24,152 bases of DNA from Intrasporangium_A sp039812505 (GTDB lineage Bacteria; Actinomycetota; Actinomycetes; Actinomycetales; Dermatophilaceae), in the NCBI RefSeq assembly GCF_039812505.1, contig NZ_JBDIAQ010000048.1, positions 1 through 24,152 on the forward strand, in the 5' to 3' direction. The position numbers and the translations under genes are program-made. Of the stretch, positions 1-11,990 are shown piece after piece (the stretch's first letter is position 1; each line of letters begins with the position of its first letter). A model generated the notes under the pieces. The model saw nothing but the letters and a program-made list of their open reading frames with translations, was not told where the DNA came from and ran no database searches.

Positions 1-86
1 CGTGGGAGGGTGCGGCTGGGTGCAGGAGCGCCGCAAGCAGCCGGCCGGCATACCCACCCGAGGCGACGGCGCGACATGATGAGGCC

Positions 87-1010
87 ATGGACGTCGCGAC
101 AGGACCCGGGTCGGTTGTAGTGCTGGACGGGGGCCTGTCGACGGCGCTCGAGCAGCAGGGCGCTCGCCTCGACGGCGACCTGTGGACCGCGCGCCTGCTC
201 GCCGCGGAGCCACAACGGATCGCGGCGGCCCACGTGGCCTTCTTCCGGGCCGGCGCGCAGGTGGCCACCACGGCGAGCTACCAGGCGAGCGTCGAGGGTT
301 TCGTCGCAGCCGGGTACTCCCACGCCGAGGCACGCCGGATGGTCGTCCGCAGCGTCACCATCGCTCGGGAGGTCAGGGACGAGCTCGCCGATCAGGGGCG
401 GCACCTGCAGGTCGCCGCCTCGATCGGCCCGTACGGCGCCTTCCTGGCCGACGGGTCCGAGTACCGGGGCAGCTACGGCGTCTCCAGACAGCGGCTGCGC
501 GACTTCCACCGGGACCGCCTGCAGCTGCTCGCCGAGGCCGGGCCCGACCTCTTCGCCGTCGAGACGATCCCCGACGTCGACGAGGCGGAGGTCCTGGTCG
601 AGCTGCTCGACGAGATCGGGATACCGGCCTGGTTCAGCTACTCGGTCCGAGGCGACACGACCAACGCCGGCCAGCCGCTGGACCGGGCGTATTCCGTTCT
701 CGCGCAGTGCCGCACGCTCGTGGCGGCCGGGGTGAACTGCTCCGGGCAGCACGACGTGCTCGGCGCCGTCCGGGCTGCGGTGGCGGCGACCGGCTTGCCG
801 GCCGTGGCCTACCCGAACCGCGGCGGCAGCTGGGACAGCACGACGAAGCAGTGGACCTACGGCGACCCGCTCGACCTCGGTCTGGTGGAGTCCTGGGTCG
901 CCGCGGGCGTCCGGTACGTCGGCGGCTGCTGCGGCACCGGACCGGCCGACATCGCCGACCTGGCCACACGCGTCGGGCGGCTGTCGCCCGGGAGCGCCGA
1001 GACGACCTGA
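87..1010 (+). CDS. mmuM: Homocysteine S-methyltransferase
   Basis: This 307-residue protein should transfer a methyl group from S-methylmethionine or S-adenosylmethionine to homocysteine, giving methionine in the cytoplasm. The length is normal for the stand-alone MmuM/YagD type. Seen: an N-terminal VVLDGGLSTALE segment (residues 11-22) typical of the TIM barrel, AVETIPDVDEAE (157-168), and three zinc-ligand cysteines, C218 in GVNCSG and C281/C282 in GGCCGTGPADI. All three ligands that the family needs are present. The ATG at 87 is the only start that keeps the N-terminal motif. A weak GATGAGG lies only a few bases upstream, so the ribosome site is poor and a short or absent leader is possible. 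The next gene runs the same way after about 55 bases, so the two may be co-transcribed. Substrate preference cannot be read from the sequence. Confidence 0.92.
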   Translation: MDVATGPGSVVVLDGGLSTALEQQGARLDGDLWTARLLAAEPQRIAAAHVAFFRAGAQVATTASYQASVEGFVAAGYSHAEARRMVVRSVTIAREVRDELADQGRHLQVAASIGPYGAFLADGSEYRGSYGVSRQRLRDFHRDRLQLLAEAGPDLFAVETIPDVDEAEVLVELLDEIGIPAWFSYSVRGDTTNAGQPLDRAYSVLAQCRTLVAAGVNCSGQHDVLGAVRAAVAATGLPAVAYPNRGGSWDSTTKQWTYGDPLDLGLVESWVAAGVRYVGGCCGTGPADIADLATRVGRLSPGSAETT

Positions 1011-1065
1011 ATGACCGCGGACCAGCCGACGAACCGCCCGAACTGAGATGCGCCAGGAGCCCGCA

Positions 1066-1824
1066 GTGCTGACCCTCACCCAGCTGTACCCCCCACCCGG
1101 TGGCGAGGTCGTCGCCACCGACGCCTACTCGGGCCCGCCGGTCGATGCCGGAGACGCCGGCGCGCACGTGCGGGTCAACATGGTCGCGTCGGTCGATGGC
1201 GCGGCGACCCTGGCCGGACGGGTCGGTGCGCTCACCGGCCACGCCGACCAGCAGCTGTTGGGGGTGCTCCGGTCGCTGTGTGACGTGCTGCTCGTCGGCG
1301 CGGCGACGATCCGCGCCGAAGGGTACGGCCCGATCCGCGCGCTGCCCGAGCTGGCGGACCGGCGCCGGGCGGCCGGACAGCAGCCCGCCCCCCGGCTGGC
1401 CGTGCTGAGCAGGTCGCTCGACCTGGACCTCGGGTCGCGAGCATTCACAGCCGCAGTGGCCCGGCCGGTGCTCGTCACCACGGAGCGCGCGGCGCCCGAG
1501 CGGGTGGCGGCAGGCCGCGAGGTCGCCGATGTCGTGATCGCCGGCGACGAGTCCGTCGACCTGCGGACCGCACTGCGGCTGCTGGCCGGTCACGGGATGC
1601 GCAGCGTCCTGTCCGAGGGCGGCCCCGGTGTGGTGGCGGAGCTGTTCGCGGCCGACCTGGTCGACGAGCTCTGCCTGGCCGTCTCGCCGGTGGTCGTGTC
1701 CGGGACCGAGCGGCGGGTCACCAGCGGCCCGCCGCTGCCCCGGCCGGTGCCGCTGCGGCTGGAAGCCGTGTACGAGCGCGACGACTACCTGTTCACCCGC
1801 TACGTCCGAGGTCCTCGCGGGTGA
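1066..1824 (+). CDS. RibD C-terminal/DHFR-fold pyrimidine reductase family protein
   Basis: Predicted NAD(P)H-dependent reductase of the RibD C-terminal (dihydrofolate reductase-like) fold, about 252 residues. Seen: VNMVASVDGAATLAGRVGAL near the N-terminus, the LLVGAATIRAEGYGP segment and a C-terminal SEGGPGVVAELFAADLVDEL block, all hallmarks of the family. There is no deaminase domain, so it is not a bifunctional RibD; actinobacteria often carry several such stand-alone paralogues with unknown substrates, and a role in riboflavin synthesis is not shown. I chose the GTG at 1066 because CCAGGAG lies just upstream of it. The in-frame ATG at 1048 would add six residues and has no ribosome site. 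The 3' end overlaps the convergent lipase-maturation-factor gene by 32 bases. Confidence 0.85.
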   Translation: MLTLTQLYPPPGGEVVATDAYSGPPVDAGDAGAHVRVNMVASVDGAATLAGRVGALTGHADQQLLGVLRSLCDVLLVGAATIRAEGYGPIRALPELADRRRAAGQQPAPRLAVLSRSLDLDLGSRAFTAAVARPVLVTTERAAPERVAAGREVADVVIAGDESVDLRTALRLLAGHGMRSVLSEGGPGVVAELFAADLVDELCLAVSPVVVSGTERRVTSGPPLPRPVPLRLEAVYERDDYLFTRYVRGPRG

Positions 1825-3247
1825 CCGGCCGCATGAACTCGCCGACCAGCTCGCGCGCCCAGCAGCCCTGTCCGGAGCGGCGTTCGTGCCAGGTCGTGTA
1901 CCGGTAGCGGTAGAGGCGGGCCCGGACCATCACGGGCGGGCGGTCGCCGAACGGGTTGTGCTGCAGCAGTGCGAGCGTGGCGCGATCCCCGCGCAGCAGC
2001 CGCTCGACGAACCGGGGGAACCACGGCATCGCGTACGACGGCGAGATCGCGGCGAACCACATGAGCCAGTCGAGCCGCAGGTGGTACGGCGCGAACTGGC
2101 GGGGCCACCGGTGCAGGTCGGTCGGCTTGCCCTTGAACCCGTACTCGCGCCATGTGGGCTCGCCGTCCGGCCCCGGGTCCGCCAGGCCCTCTACGGCGAT
2201 CTCGTAGCGGACCCGGCCGATGCTCCCGAAGGCGCCGTAGGTGTTGACCAGGTGCAGCGAGTCGAAGGAGGCGTTCATCGCCTGGTCCCGGGAGAGCAGG
2301 TTGCGCACGGGGTGACGGCTCAGCACGACGATGACGGCGCTCACCGCGCAGACCAGCACGACCCACCAGAGTGGCCCGCCGAGGGCGGTCGTCGGGGCCG
2401 CGCGGCCGGTCCCGACCGGCAGCAGCCGCTCCCAGAAGGCGTCGGGCAGGACGCACAGCCCGAGGACGATCGCCATCCAGTTGAGCCAGGCGAAGTTGCC
2501 GCTGAGCACCAGCCAGAGCTGGGTGACCACCATGATCCCGGCGCATACCCCCGACACCGGCTGCGGGAGGAACAGCCCGAACGGCACGAGCAGCTGCGTC
2601 CCGTGGTTGGCCAGGACCTCGACCTTGTGCAGCGGCTTGGGCAGGTGGTGGAAGTACCAGCTGAGCGGCCCCGGCATGGGCTGGGTCTCGTGGTGGTAGT
2701 AGAGGCACGTCAGGTCACGCCAGCACCGGTCGCCGCGCAGCTTGATCAGCCCGGCGCCGAACTCGAGCCGGAACAGCAGCCAGCGCAGCGCGACGAGCAG
2801 CAGCAGCGGAGGAGCGGTCGAGGCGTTGCCGAGGAAGATCGCCAGGAAGCCGGTCTCCAGCAGCAGGCTCTCCCAGCCGAAGCCGTACCAGCGCTGCCCG
2901 ACGTTGACGATCGACAGGTACAGCGCCCACAGCACCAGCCACACGAGCATCGCGACCGGCAGCGGCACCCGGTCGGTCAGCCCGAGGACCGTCAGGCCGG
3001 CCAGGCACACGCCCGTCCAGGCGACGGCGGCGAAGAGCGCGTCCGAGTAGCTCCAGTGGAACAGGCTCGGCGCACGCCGGAACGACACCCGCCGCAGGTA
3101 GTCCGGGATCGGCAGCATGCCCGTGCTGCCGAGCAGCGCCCGGAACTGGTTGGCGGCCGAGAGGAACGCGACGAGATAGACGGCCGCCAGCCCCCGTTGG
3201 AAGACCAGACGACCGACCCAGTACTCGTCAGCCCGGAACCACTCCAC
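1793..3247 (-). CDS. Lipase maturation factor family membrane protein (LMF1-like)
   Basis: A 484-residue polytopic membrane protein of the lipase maturation factor family (LMF1/LMF2, formerly DUF1222). In animals LMF1 helps fold lipoprotein lipase in the ER; the role of bacterial members is not established. Seen: several hydrophobic segments in the first 270 residues, then the family core GWESLLLETGFLAIFL (124-139), LRWLLFRLEFGAGLIKLRGD (154-173) and CWRDLTCLYYHHETQPMP (175-192), and a conserved soluble C-terminal half. The length is complete for a bacterial member. The start is GTG at 3247. A TAnnnT hexamer 8 nt upstream suggests a leaderless transcript. No lipase gene is adjacent. The last 32 bases overlap the convergent reductase gene. 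The family call is firm; the client or function is unknown. Confidence 0.88.
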   Translation of the reverse strand: MEWFRADEYWVGRLVFQRGLAAVYLVAFLSAANQFRALLGSTGMLPIPDYLRRVSFRRAPSLFHWSYSDALFAAVAWTGVCLAGLTVLGLTDRVPLPVAMLVWLVLWALYLSIVNVGQRWYGFGWESLLLETGFLAIFLGNASTAPPLLLLVALRWLLFRLEFGAGLIKLRGDRCWRDLTCLYYHHETQPMPGPLSWYFHHLPKPLHKVEVLANHGTQLLVPFGLFLPQPVSGVCAGIMVVTQLWLVLSGNFAWLNWMAIVLGLCVLPDAFWERLLPVGTGRAAPTTALGGPLWWVVLVCAVSAVIVVLSRHPVRNLLSRDQAMNASFDSLHLVNTYGAFGSIGRVRYEIAVEGLADPGPDGEPTWREYGFKGKPTDLHRWPRQFAPYHLRLDWLMWFAAISPSYAMPWFPRFVERLLRGDRATLALLQHNPFGDRPPVMVRARLYRYRYTTWHERRSGQGCWARELVGEFMRPVTREDLGRSG

Positions 3248-3255
3248 CGCCTACC

Positions 3256-3261
3256 ACGGTA
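3256..3261 (-). promoter_or_regulatory. Candidate -10 element for a leaderless lipase-maturation-factor transcript
   Basis: On the minus strand TACCGT matches the actinobacterial TAnnnT -10 pattern and ends 8 nt before the GTG start, so transcription would begin at or very near the start codon. The hexamer sits inside CTACCACGGTAG (3251-3262), a near-palindrome with perfect 5-bp arms that could be an operator. No clear -35 is seen. Confidence 0.4.
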
Positions 3262-3367
3262 GGGCTTCCCCGCTCGGCCCGCCCGTTCCGGGCGGCCAGC
3301 AGTGCGGACGCCAGCAGCCCGGATGCCGCTCGCCCACGCCCGAGCGGACGCCACCAGCAGCTCGCGC

Positions 3368-3497
3368 TCCCTCAACACCTGCTCCGCTACGGGGAGCAGC
3401 GGGCCCCCTGCGTCGCTACGGGGAGCAGCGGGCCCCCTGCTCCGCTGAGGGGAGCAGCGGGCCCCCTGCTCCGCTGGGGGGAGCAGGTGTTGAGGGA
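3368..3497. repeat. Nested palindromic repeat array (three 29-bp units inside an 18-bp inverted repeat)
   Basis: Three direct 29-bp units start at 3391, 3420 and 3449. Units 2 and 3 differ only at the last base; unit 1 has CGTC where the others have CTCC and ends in AC. Each unit contains GGAGCAG, eight bases, then CTGCTCC, so each can form a hairpin, and the unit junctions give a second set of the same stems. The array is bounded by a perfect 18-bp inverted repeat, TCCCTCAACACCTGCTCC (3368-3385) and its reverse complement (3480-3497). The whole block is thus a mosaic palindrome. It occupies the spacer between two divergent genes. The remaining flanks (3262-3367, 3498-3522) show no gene. Confidence 0.93.
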
Positions 3498-3522
3498 CCC
3501 GGGAGCAGGCGGGTGCCGGGCG

Positions 3523-3528
3523 TAGATT
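3523..3528 (+). promoter_or_regulatory. Candidate -10 element for the small membrane protein gene
   Basis: TAGATT matches the TAnnnT -10 pattern and would place the transcription start near 3535, leaving a leader of about 35 nt that contains the GGAGGAG ribosome site. No convincing -35 lies at the right distance. The element is only 25 bases from the edge of the palindromic array, so the array could influence this promoter. Confidence 0.4.
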
Positions 3529-3570
3529 GGCAGGGCAGGACCGCACGGCACGCGAGGTGGAGGAGACGAG

Positions 3571-4053
3571 TTGACCGGGATGACAAGCACGGAGCCGACC
3601 GGCACGGCGGTGCAGCGCATCGGCCCGGCGCTCGTCATCGCGTTGGCGTCGACGATCGCGGGCGGCCTGGTCGCGGCGGCCAGCGCGCACGCACCGACGG
3701 AGTCGGCGAGCTGGGCCGCGGCCTACCTCGTCCTCGTCGGCGGGGTCGGGACGCTCGGGCTGGCGCTGGGCCGCGGGTTCCTATCGCCTGACCGGGTCGA
3801 GCGCGCTCGGCTTTCGGGTGAGCTGGTCGCCTGGCTGGCCGGCAACGCCCTGGTCGTCGTGGGCACGCTCGCGGAGCTGACCTGGCTCGTCGACGTCGGC
3901 GGCGTGCTGCTCGTCGTGGCGCTGGCCCTGGTCGCGCTCGGTGTTCGGGGCGGGCGGGGCCCGGGTTGGCTCCAGGCCCTGTTCGCCGCGCTCGTCACGG
4001 TGCTGCTGGTGAGCATCCCGGTGGGGCTCTTCCTCGCCCGACTGCGCGGCTGA
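3571..4053 (+). CDS. Small polytopic membrane protein, unknown function
   Basis: A 160-residue hydrophobic protein with about five predicted membrane segments, near residues 17-38, 48-67, 82-103, 107-125 and 133-157. I do not recognise a characterised family and see no catalytic motif. The TTG at 3571 is preferred as start because GGTGGAGGAG ends about six bases upstream. The in-frame ATG at 3580 is 15 bases away and would drop only three residues. The gene stands alone between the palindromic array and the convergent carboxylase gene, and a strong hairpin follows its stop. It is real by codon pattern and ribosome site; no function is offered. Confidence 0.75.
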   Translation: MTGMTSTEPTGTAVQRIGPALVIALASTIAGGLVAAASAHAPTESASWAAAYLVLVGGVGTLGLALGRGFLSPDRVERARLSGELVAWLAGNALVVVGTLAELTWLVDVGGVLLVVALALVALGVRGGRGPGWLQALFAALVTVLLVSIPVGLFLARLRG

Positions 4054-4080
4054 GCCCGCCGCACACCCTGCGCGGCGGGC
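4054..4080. terminator. Hairpin between convergent genes
   Basis: GCCCGCCGC (4054-4062) pairs perfectly with GCGGCGGGC (4072-4080) across a 9-nt loop, starting right after the stop of the upstream gene. There is no T-tract, which is common for actinobacterial terminators. It probably serves both converging genes. Confidence 0.6.
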
Positions 4081-4118
4081 CCACCCCTGACCGAGCGTCG
4101 GGCCCGGTCCGGTCGCGC

Positions 4119-9653
<5,535 letters not shown>

Positions 9654-9802
9654 CTCGGGGGCCTCCTTGGGGGCGGGGGGCAGGTCGACCGTGACGCGAT
9701 CGCGCCACGGTCCGAGACTGTCACCAATCCGGCCGCTGGGCGAGTACAAGATGCTCCCGGGTCGGCCGCCGAGCCTGCGTCACGGTTGTCGGCGGCCGGA
9801 CC

Positions 9803-9808
9803 TACGCT
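9803..9808 (+). promoter_or_regulatory. Candidate -10 element for the SprT-like gene
   Basis: TACGCT fits TAnnnT and would start a transcript near 9815 with a leader of about 23 nt holding the ACAGGAGAA ribosome site. No strong -35 is seen. The rest of 9654-9837 is the divergent promoter region of the carboxylase, where I cannot identify a confident promoter. Confidence 0.35.
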
Positions 9809-9837
9809 CGGCACGGGGCAGACAGGAGAACGATGAC

Positions 9838-10515
9838 ATGGACCCGACCGAGGCACTGGTGCTGGCGCGGCGGCTGGTCCGCGAGCACGGGCTCGACGGG
9901 TGGACCGTCGGGCTCGACCGGGCCAAGGCGCGTGCCGCTGCGTGCCACTTCCGCGACCGCCGCATCACGCTGAGCGCTCACCTCACGGCCCTGCATCCGC
10001 CGGCCGAGGTCCGCGACTCGATCCTGCACGAGATCGCCCACGCCCTCGTCGGGTCGAAGCACGGTCACGACGAGGTCTGGCGCACCACGGCGCTCGCGAT
10101 CGGCTCGTCGGGCACCCGCTGTGTACCCGACGGCGGCCCGAAGGTGACCGGCGACTGGTGGGGGCTCTGCCGCGCAGGCCACCGCACGACTCGCCACCGA
10201 CGTCCCGAGCGGGTGGTTACCTGTGCCCGGTGCTCGCCGACCTTCGACGTGCGCCACCTCGTCGAGTGGACCTTCCGCGGTCGGGACGCGCCGATGCACC
10301 CCAACTATGCCGCCGAGCTGCGTGGCCTGCTCGGGGACGGGCCGGCACCGGTCGGTCGTCGGCTCCGCGTCGGCCAGCGGGTCCGGGTCACCGCCCCGGG
10401 CGACTTCGAGGGCCGTATCGGCACCATCGTCAAGCGCGGCCGGACCCGGTTCCACATCCGGTCGGCATCCGGGACCCTCACGGTGCCGTTCGCGCTGGTC
10501 GAGCCAGTCTGCTGA
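9838..10515 (+). CDS. SprT-like zinc metalloprotease domain protein
   Basis: A 225-residue protein of the SprT-like family. Seen: the zinc-binding motif HEIAH at 64-68 followed by KHGHDEVW (74-81), which supplies the third histidine in the pattern usual for SprT. Next come cysteine/histidine pairs resembling a zinc ribbon (GLCRAGH, then TCARC). A C-terminal segment of about 50 residues (GQRVRV...GRIGTIVKRGR...VPFALVEP) looks like a small beta-barrel of KOW or SH3 type. Eukaryotic relatives such as Spartan cleave DNA-protein crosslinks, but the bacterial role is not established. The start is ATG at 9838, with AGGAG about ten bases upstream; longer in-frame readings overlap the carboxylase promoter and have no ribosome site. 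The stop codon lies inside the first copy of a 24-bp direct repeat. Confidence 0.85.
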   Translation: MDPTEALVLARRLVREHGLDGWTVGLDRAKARAAACHFRDRRITLSAHLTALHPPAEVRDSILHEIAHALVGSKHGHDEVWRTTALAIGSSGTRCVPDGGPKVTGDWWGLCRAGHRTTRHRRPERVVTCARCSPTFDVRHLVEWTFRGRDAPMHPNYAAELRGLLGDGPAPVGRRLRVGQRVRVTAPGDFEGRIGTIVKRGRTRFHIRSASGTLTVPFALVEPVC

Positions 10516-10595
10516 CGGCTTCACACGCGTGGGCGTCAGATCGTCTCTTCGGGGCGCACGCAGGTCGGTGGGCTGACGGCTTCACACGCGTGGGC
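10511..10595. repeat. 24-bp direct repeat pair spanning the SprT stop codon
   Basis: Two identical 24-bp copies beginning GCTGACGGCTTCACACGCGT lie at 10511-10534 and 10572-10595, 61 bases apart. The first copy contains the TGA stop of the SprT-like gene (10513-10515). The rest of 10516-10693, between two convergent genes, holds GC-rich sequence with no gene that I can support. Confidence 0.9.
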
Positions 10596-10693
10596 ATCCG
10601 CCCGCCATCGCCTGCGGGCCTTGGCCTTCGGGGGTGTCGGGTCGCTCTGGTGAAGTGGCCGGGGACAGACGGCGGGGCCGCGCCGTGGGCGGG

Positions 10694-11458
10694 TCAGCGT
10701 CCGGGTTCCAAGGGCAGCGCCCCGGTCCGGATCGACCTGATCGACTGCGTCAGGTGGTTGTTTCCTCTTGCCTGGATCCAACAGGTCGTCGCGCCTGTGG
10801 GGCCCGTCTCCTGGGAGACCTCGAGGTCGGCCGTGAAGCGGCTGAAGTCAGTGTCGACGTACCGGCTGGCGGCCTGGAGGCAGTTGATGGCCCTGGTGTC
10901 GGTCGGGGCCCGGACGAGGACAGCCTCGCGAGTGTGCGGCTGGTCGCACCCAACGACGGTTTGTGGCACGTCCTGGAAGCAGAGGCGCGCGAAGTCTCCT
11001 GCTCTGGTGGCGAGAATCTTCGCCAACGATCCCGAGCGGTTCCCGTCCAGCTGCGCCACGCACACCTCCGTGCCCGGGATCTGCGACGTCGAGAACGCCG
11101 CCCGCAGCACCTCCGTGGAGGGGTCGCCTCCGGCGAACCGGATGAGCCTGGTCGGGTCGCAGTCACCCTGCACGGCGATGACCTCTCGGTTGTGGGGCCG
11201 GTCGCAAGCGATGGGAGTGTCGCCATCCAGGCAGGTACCCGCGTCGAACACGGCCGTCGAGTTTCTTGGCCAGGGAGCACCGCGGGAGGACGTGGTGGGA
11301 CCGACGGGGAGCGTGACCGACAAGGATGTGGCAGGCTCGGCAGGCGGCTCATGCGATGAGCTCGGCGGCGCGAACACCTGCATTCCCGCGAACACCGCGC
11401 CTGCGACCGCGGCCAGACCGACCACAAAGCCGCCGACAGCCTTGATGGACAAGGGCAT
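10694..11458 (-). CDS. Septum formation family membrane-anchored protein
   Basis: A 254-residue protein with one N-terminal membrane segment (about 5-27), a Ser/Pro/Thr-rich linker and an extracytoplasmic domain with a repeated cysteine pattern. GTCLDGDTPIACDRPHNREV (75-93) and CFQDVP...GCDQPHTREAV (160-180) are two copies of the C-x(n)-CxxPHxxE signature of the septum formation family. Eight cysteines (76, 85, 100, 133, 160, 171, 193, 226) could form four disulfides. The family name comes from weak links to division; the function is not established. ATG at 11458 is five bases after the TGA of the upstream gene, so the two are almost certainly one operon with coupled translation. The local GC looks lower than in neighbouring genes. 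Confidence 0.75.
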   Translation of the reverse strand: MPLSIKAVGGFVVGLAAVAGAVFAGMQVFAPPSSSHEPPAEPATSLSVTLPVGPTTSSRGAPWPRNSTAVFDAGTCLDGDTPIACDRPHNREVIAVQGDCDPTRLIRFAGGDPSTEVLRAAFSTSQIPGTEVCVAQLDGNRSGSLAKILATRAGDFARLCFQDVPQTVVGCDQPHTREAVLVRAPTDTRAINCLQAASRYVDTDFSRFTADLEVSQETGPTGATTCWIQARGNNHLTQSIRSIRTGALPLEPGR

Positions 11459-11463
11459 CTCAC

Positions 11464-11970
11464 TCAGCTCAGGCTGCCGTCGAAGATGACCGCACGCACT
11501 GATCCGGTGCAGTCGCCATCTCGTCGCGTCTGTCCGAGCGAGATCTCCAGCGCGTTGACTCCTTCGACCTTGACGTTGAAGTCCTGCACCCGGTTGAACG
11601 GAATGTTCCGCACGTCGAGCTGCTTGCCGTTGGCCGGAATGGCTACCGACAAGATGTTCTTGGACGTATCCGAGTCGTTGGCCTGTCCGACGCTGAACTT
11701 CACCCGGTCGAACTTGTTCGCGAGCCGCATCTCGAGCGCCTGGGCCGCTTCGTTGTCACACTCGCCTATCTGGGCGGTCACGCCTTGCACCTGCCCTTGG
11801 TCTGCGACGTCGTACCGACCCTCTGTCCACGCGTCGGACGGCTCGAAGAAGGCATCGAGTCCCAAGGGCTGACCCGCGGTCAGTGCCGGTAGCGGACTCG
11901 TGGCCGGTGCCCCGTCGTCCGAGGGAGCCACCTTCGCGTCCGTGGTTACCGAGCCGGACGAACAAGGCAA
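11464..11970 (-). CDS. Possible NPCBM-like secreted protein lacking a signal peptide
   Basis: A 168-residue reading frame starting at TTG 11970. The C-terminal two-thirds (SVAIPANGKQLDVRNIPFNR ... ALEISLGQTRRDGDC) resembles the beta-rich NPCBM carbohydrate-binding fold, but this is a weak match by eye. The N-terminus reads LPCSSGSVTTDAK, which looks like the residues around and after a lipobox cysteine, yet an in-frame TGA at 11986-11988 rules out any signal peptide upstream. A different frame, from GTG 11989, reads VTRISPLALF, which would suit the start of a signal peptide. The gene may therefore be frameshifted or partly deleted at its 5' end. GAGG about ten bases before the TTG could act as a ribosome site. 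GC is about 62% in a sampled 60 bases, low for this window. Confidence 0.55.
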   Translation of the reverse strand: MPCSSGSVTTDAKVAPSDDGAPATSPLPALTAGQPLGLDAFFEPSDAWTEGRYDVADQGQVQGVTAQIGECDNEAAQALEMRLANKFDRVKFSVGQANDSDTSKNILSVAIPANGKQLDVRNIPFNRVQDFNVKVEGVNALEISLGQTRRDGDCTGSVRAVIFDGSLS

Positions 11971-11990
11971 GCGGCGAGATCCTCGTCACG

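Noticed and set aside
1..86. Regulatory element before mmuM
   Set aside because: I found no convincing -10 hexamer, palindrome or structured leader in these bases.
1628..3262. 544-codon forward frame opposite the lipase maturation factor gene
   Set aside because: It is rich in Gln, Arg, Pro and His with no domain, as expected from the complement of a high-GC gene; the reverse strand encodes a clear LMF1-family protein.
3391..3477. CRISPR array
   Set aside because: The 29-bp units are directly contiguous with no unique spacers, there are only three, they are self-complementary, and no cas gene is nearby.
3368..3497. Insertion sequence or transposon end
   Set aside because: No transposase or recombinase frame lies within or next to the inverted repeats, and no target duplication is visible.
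9654..9749. N-terminal extension of the carboxylase by 32 residues
   Set aside because: The added residues have no family similarity, while AAGGAGG at proper spacing precedes ATG 9653 and gives the expected MFSRIAIVNRGE biotin carboxylase start.
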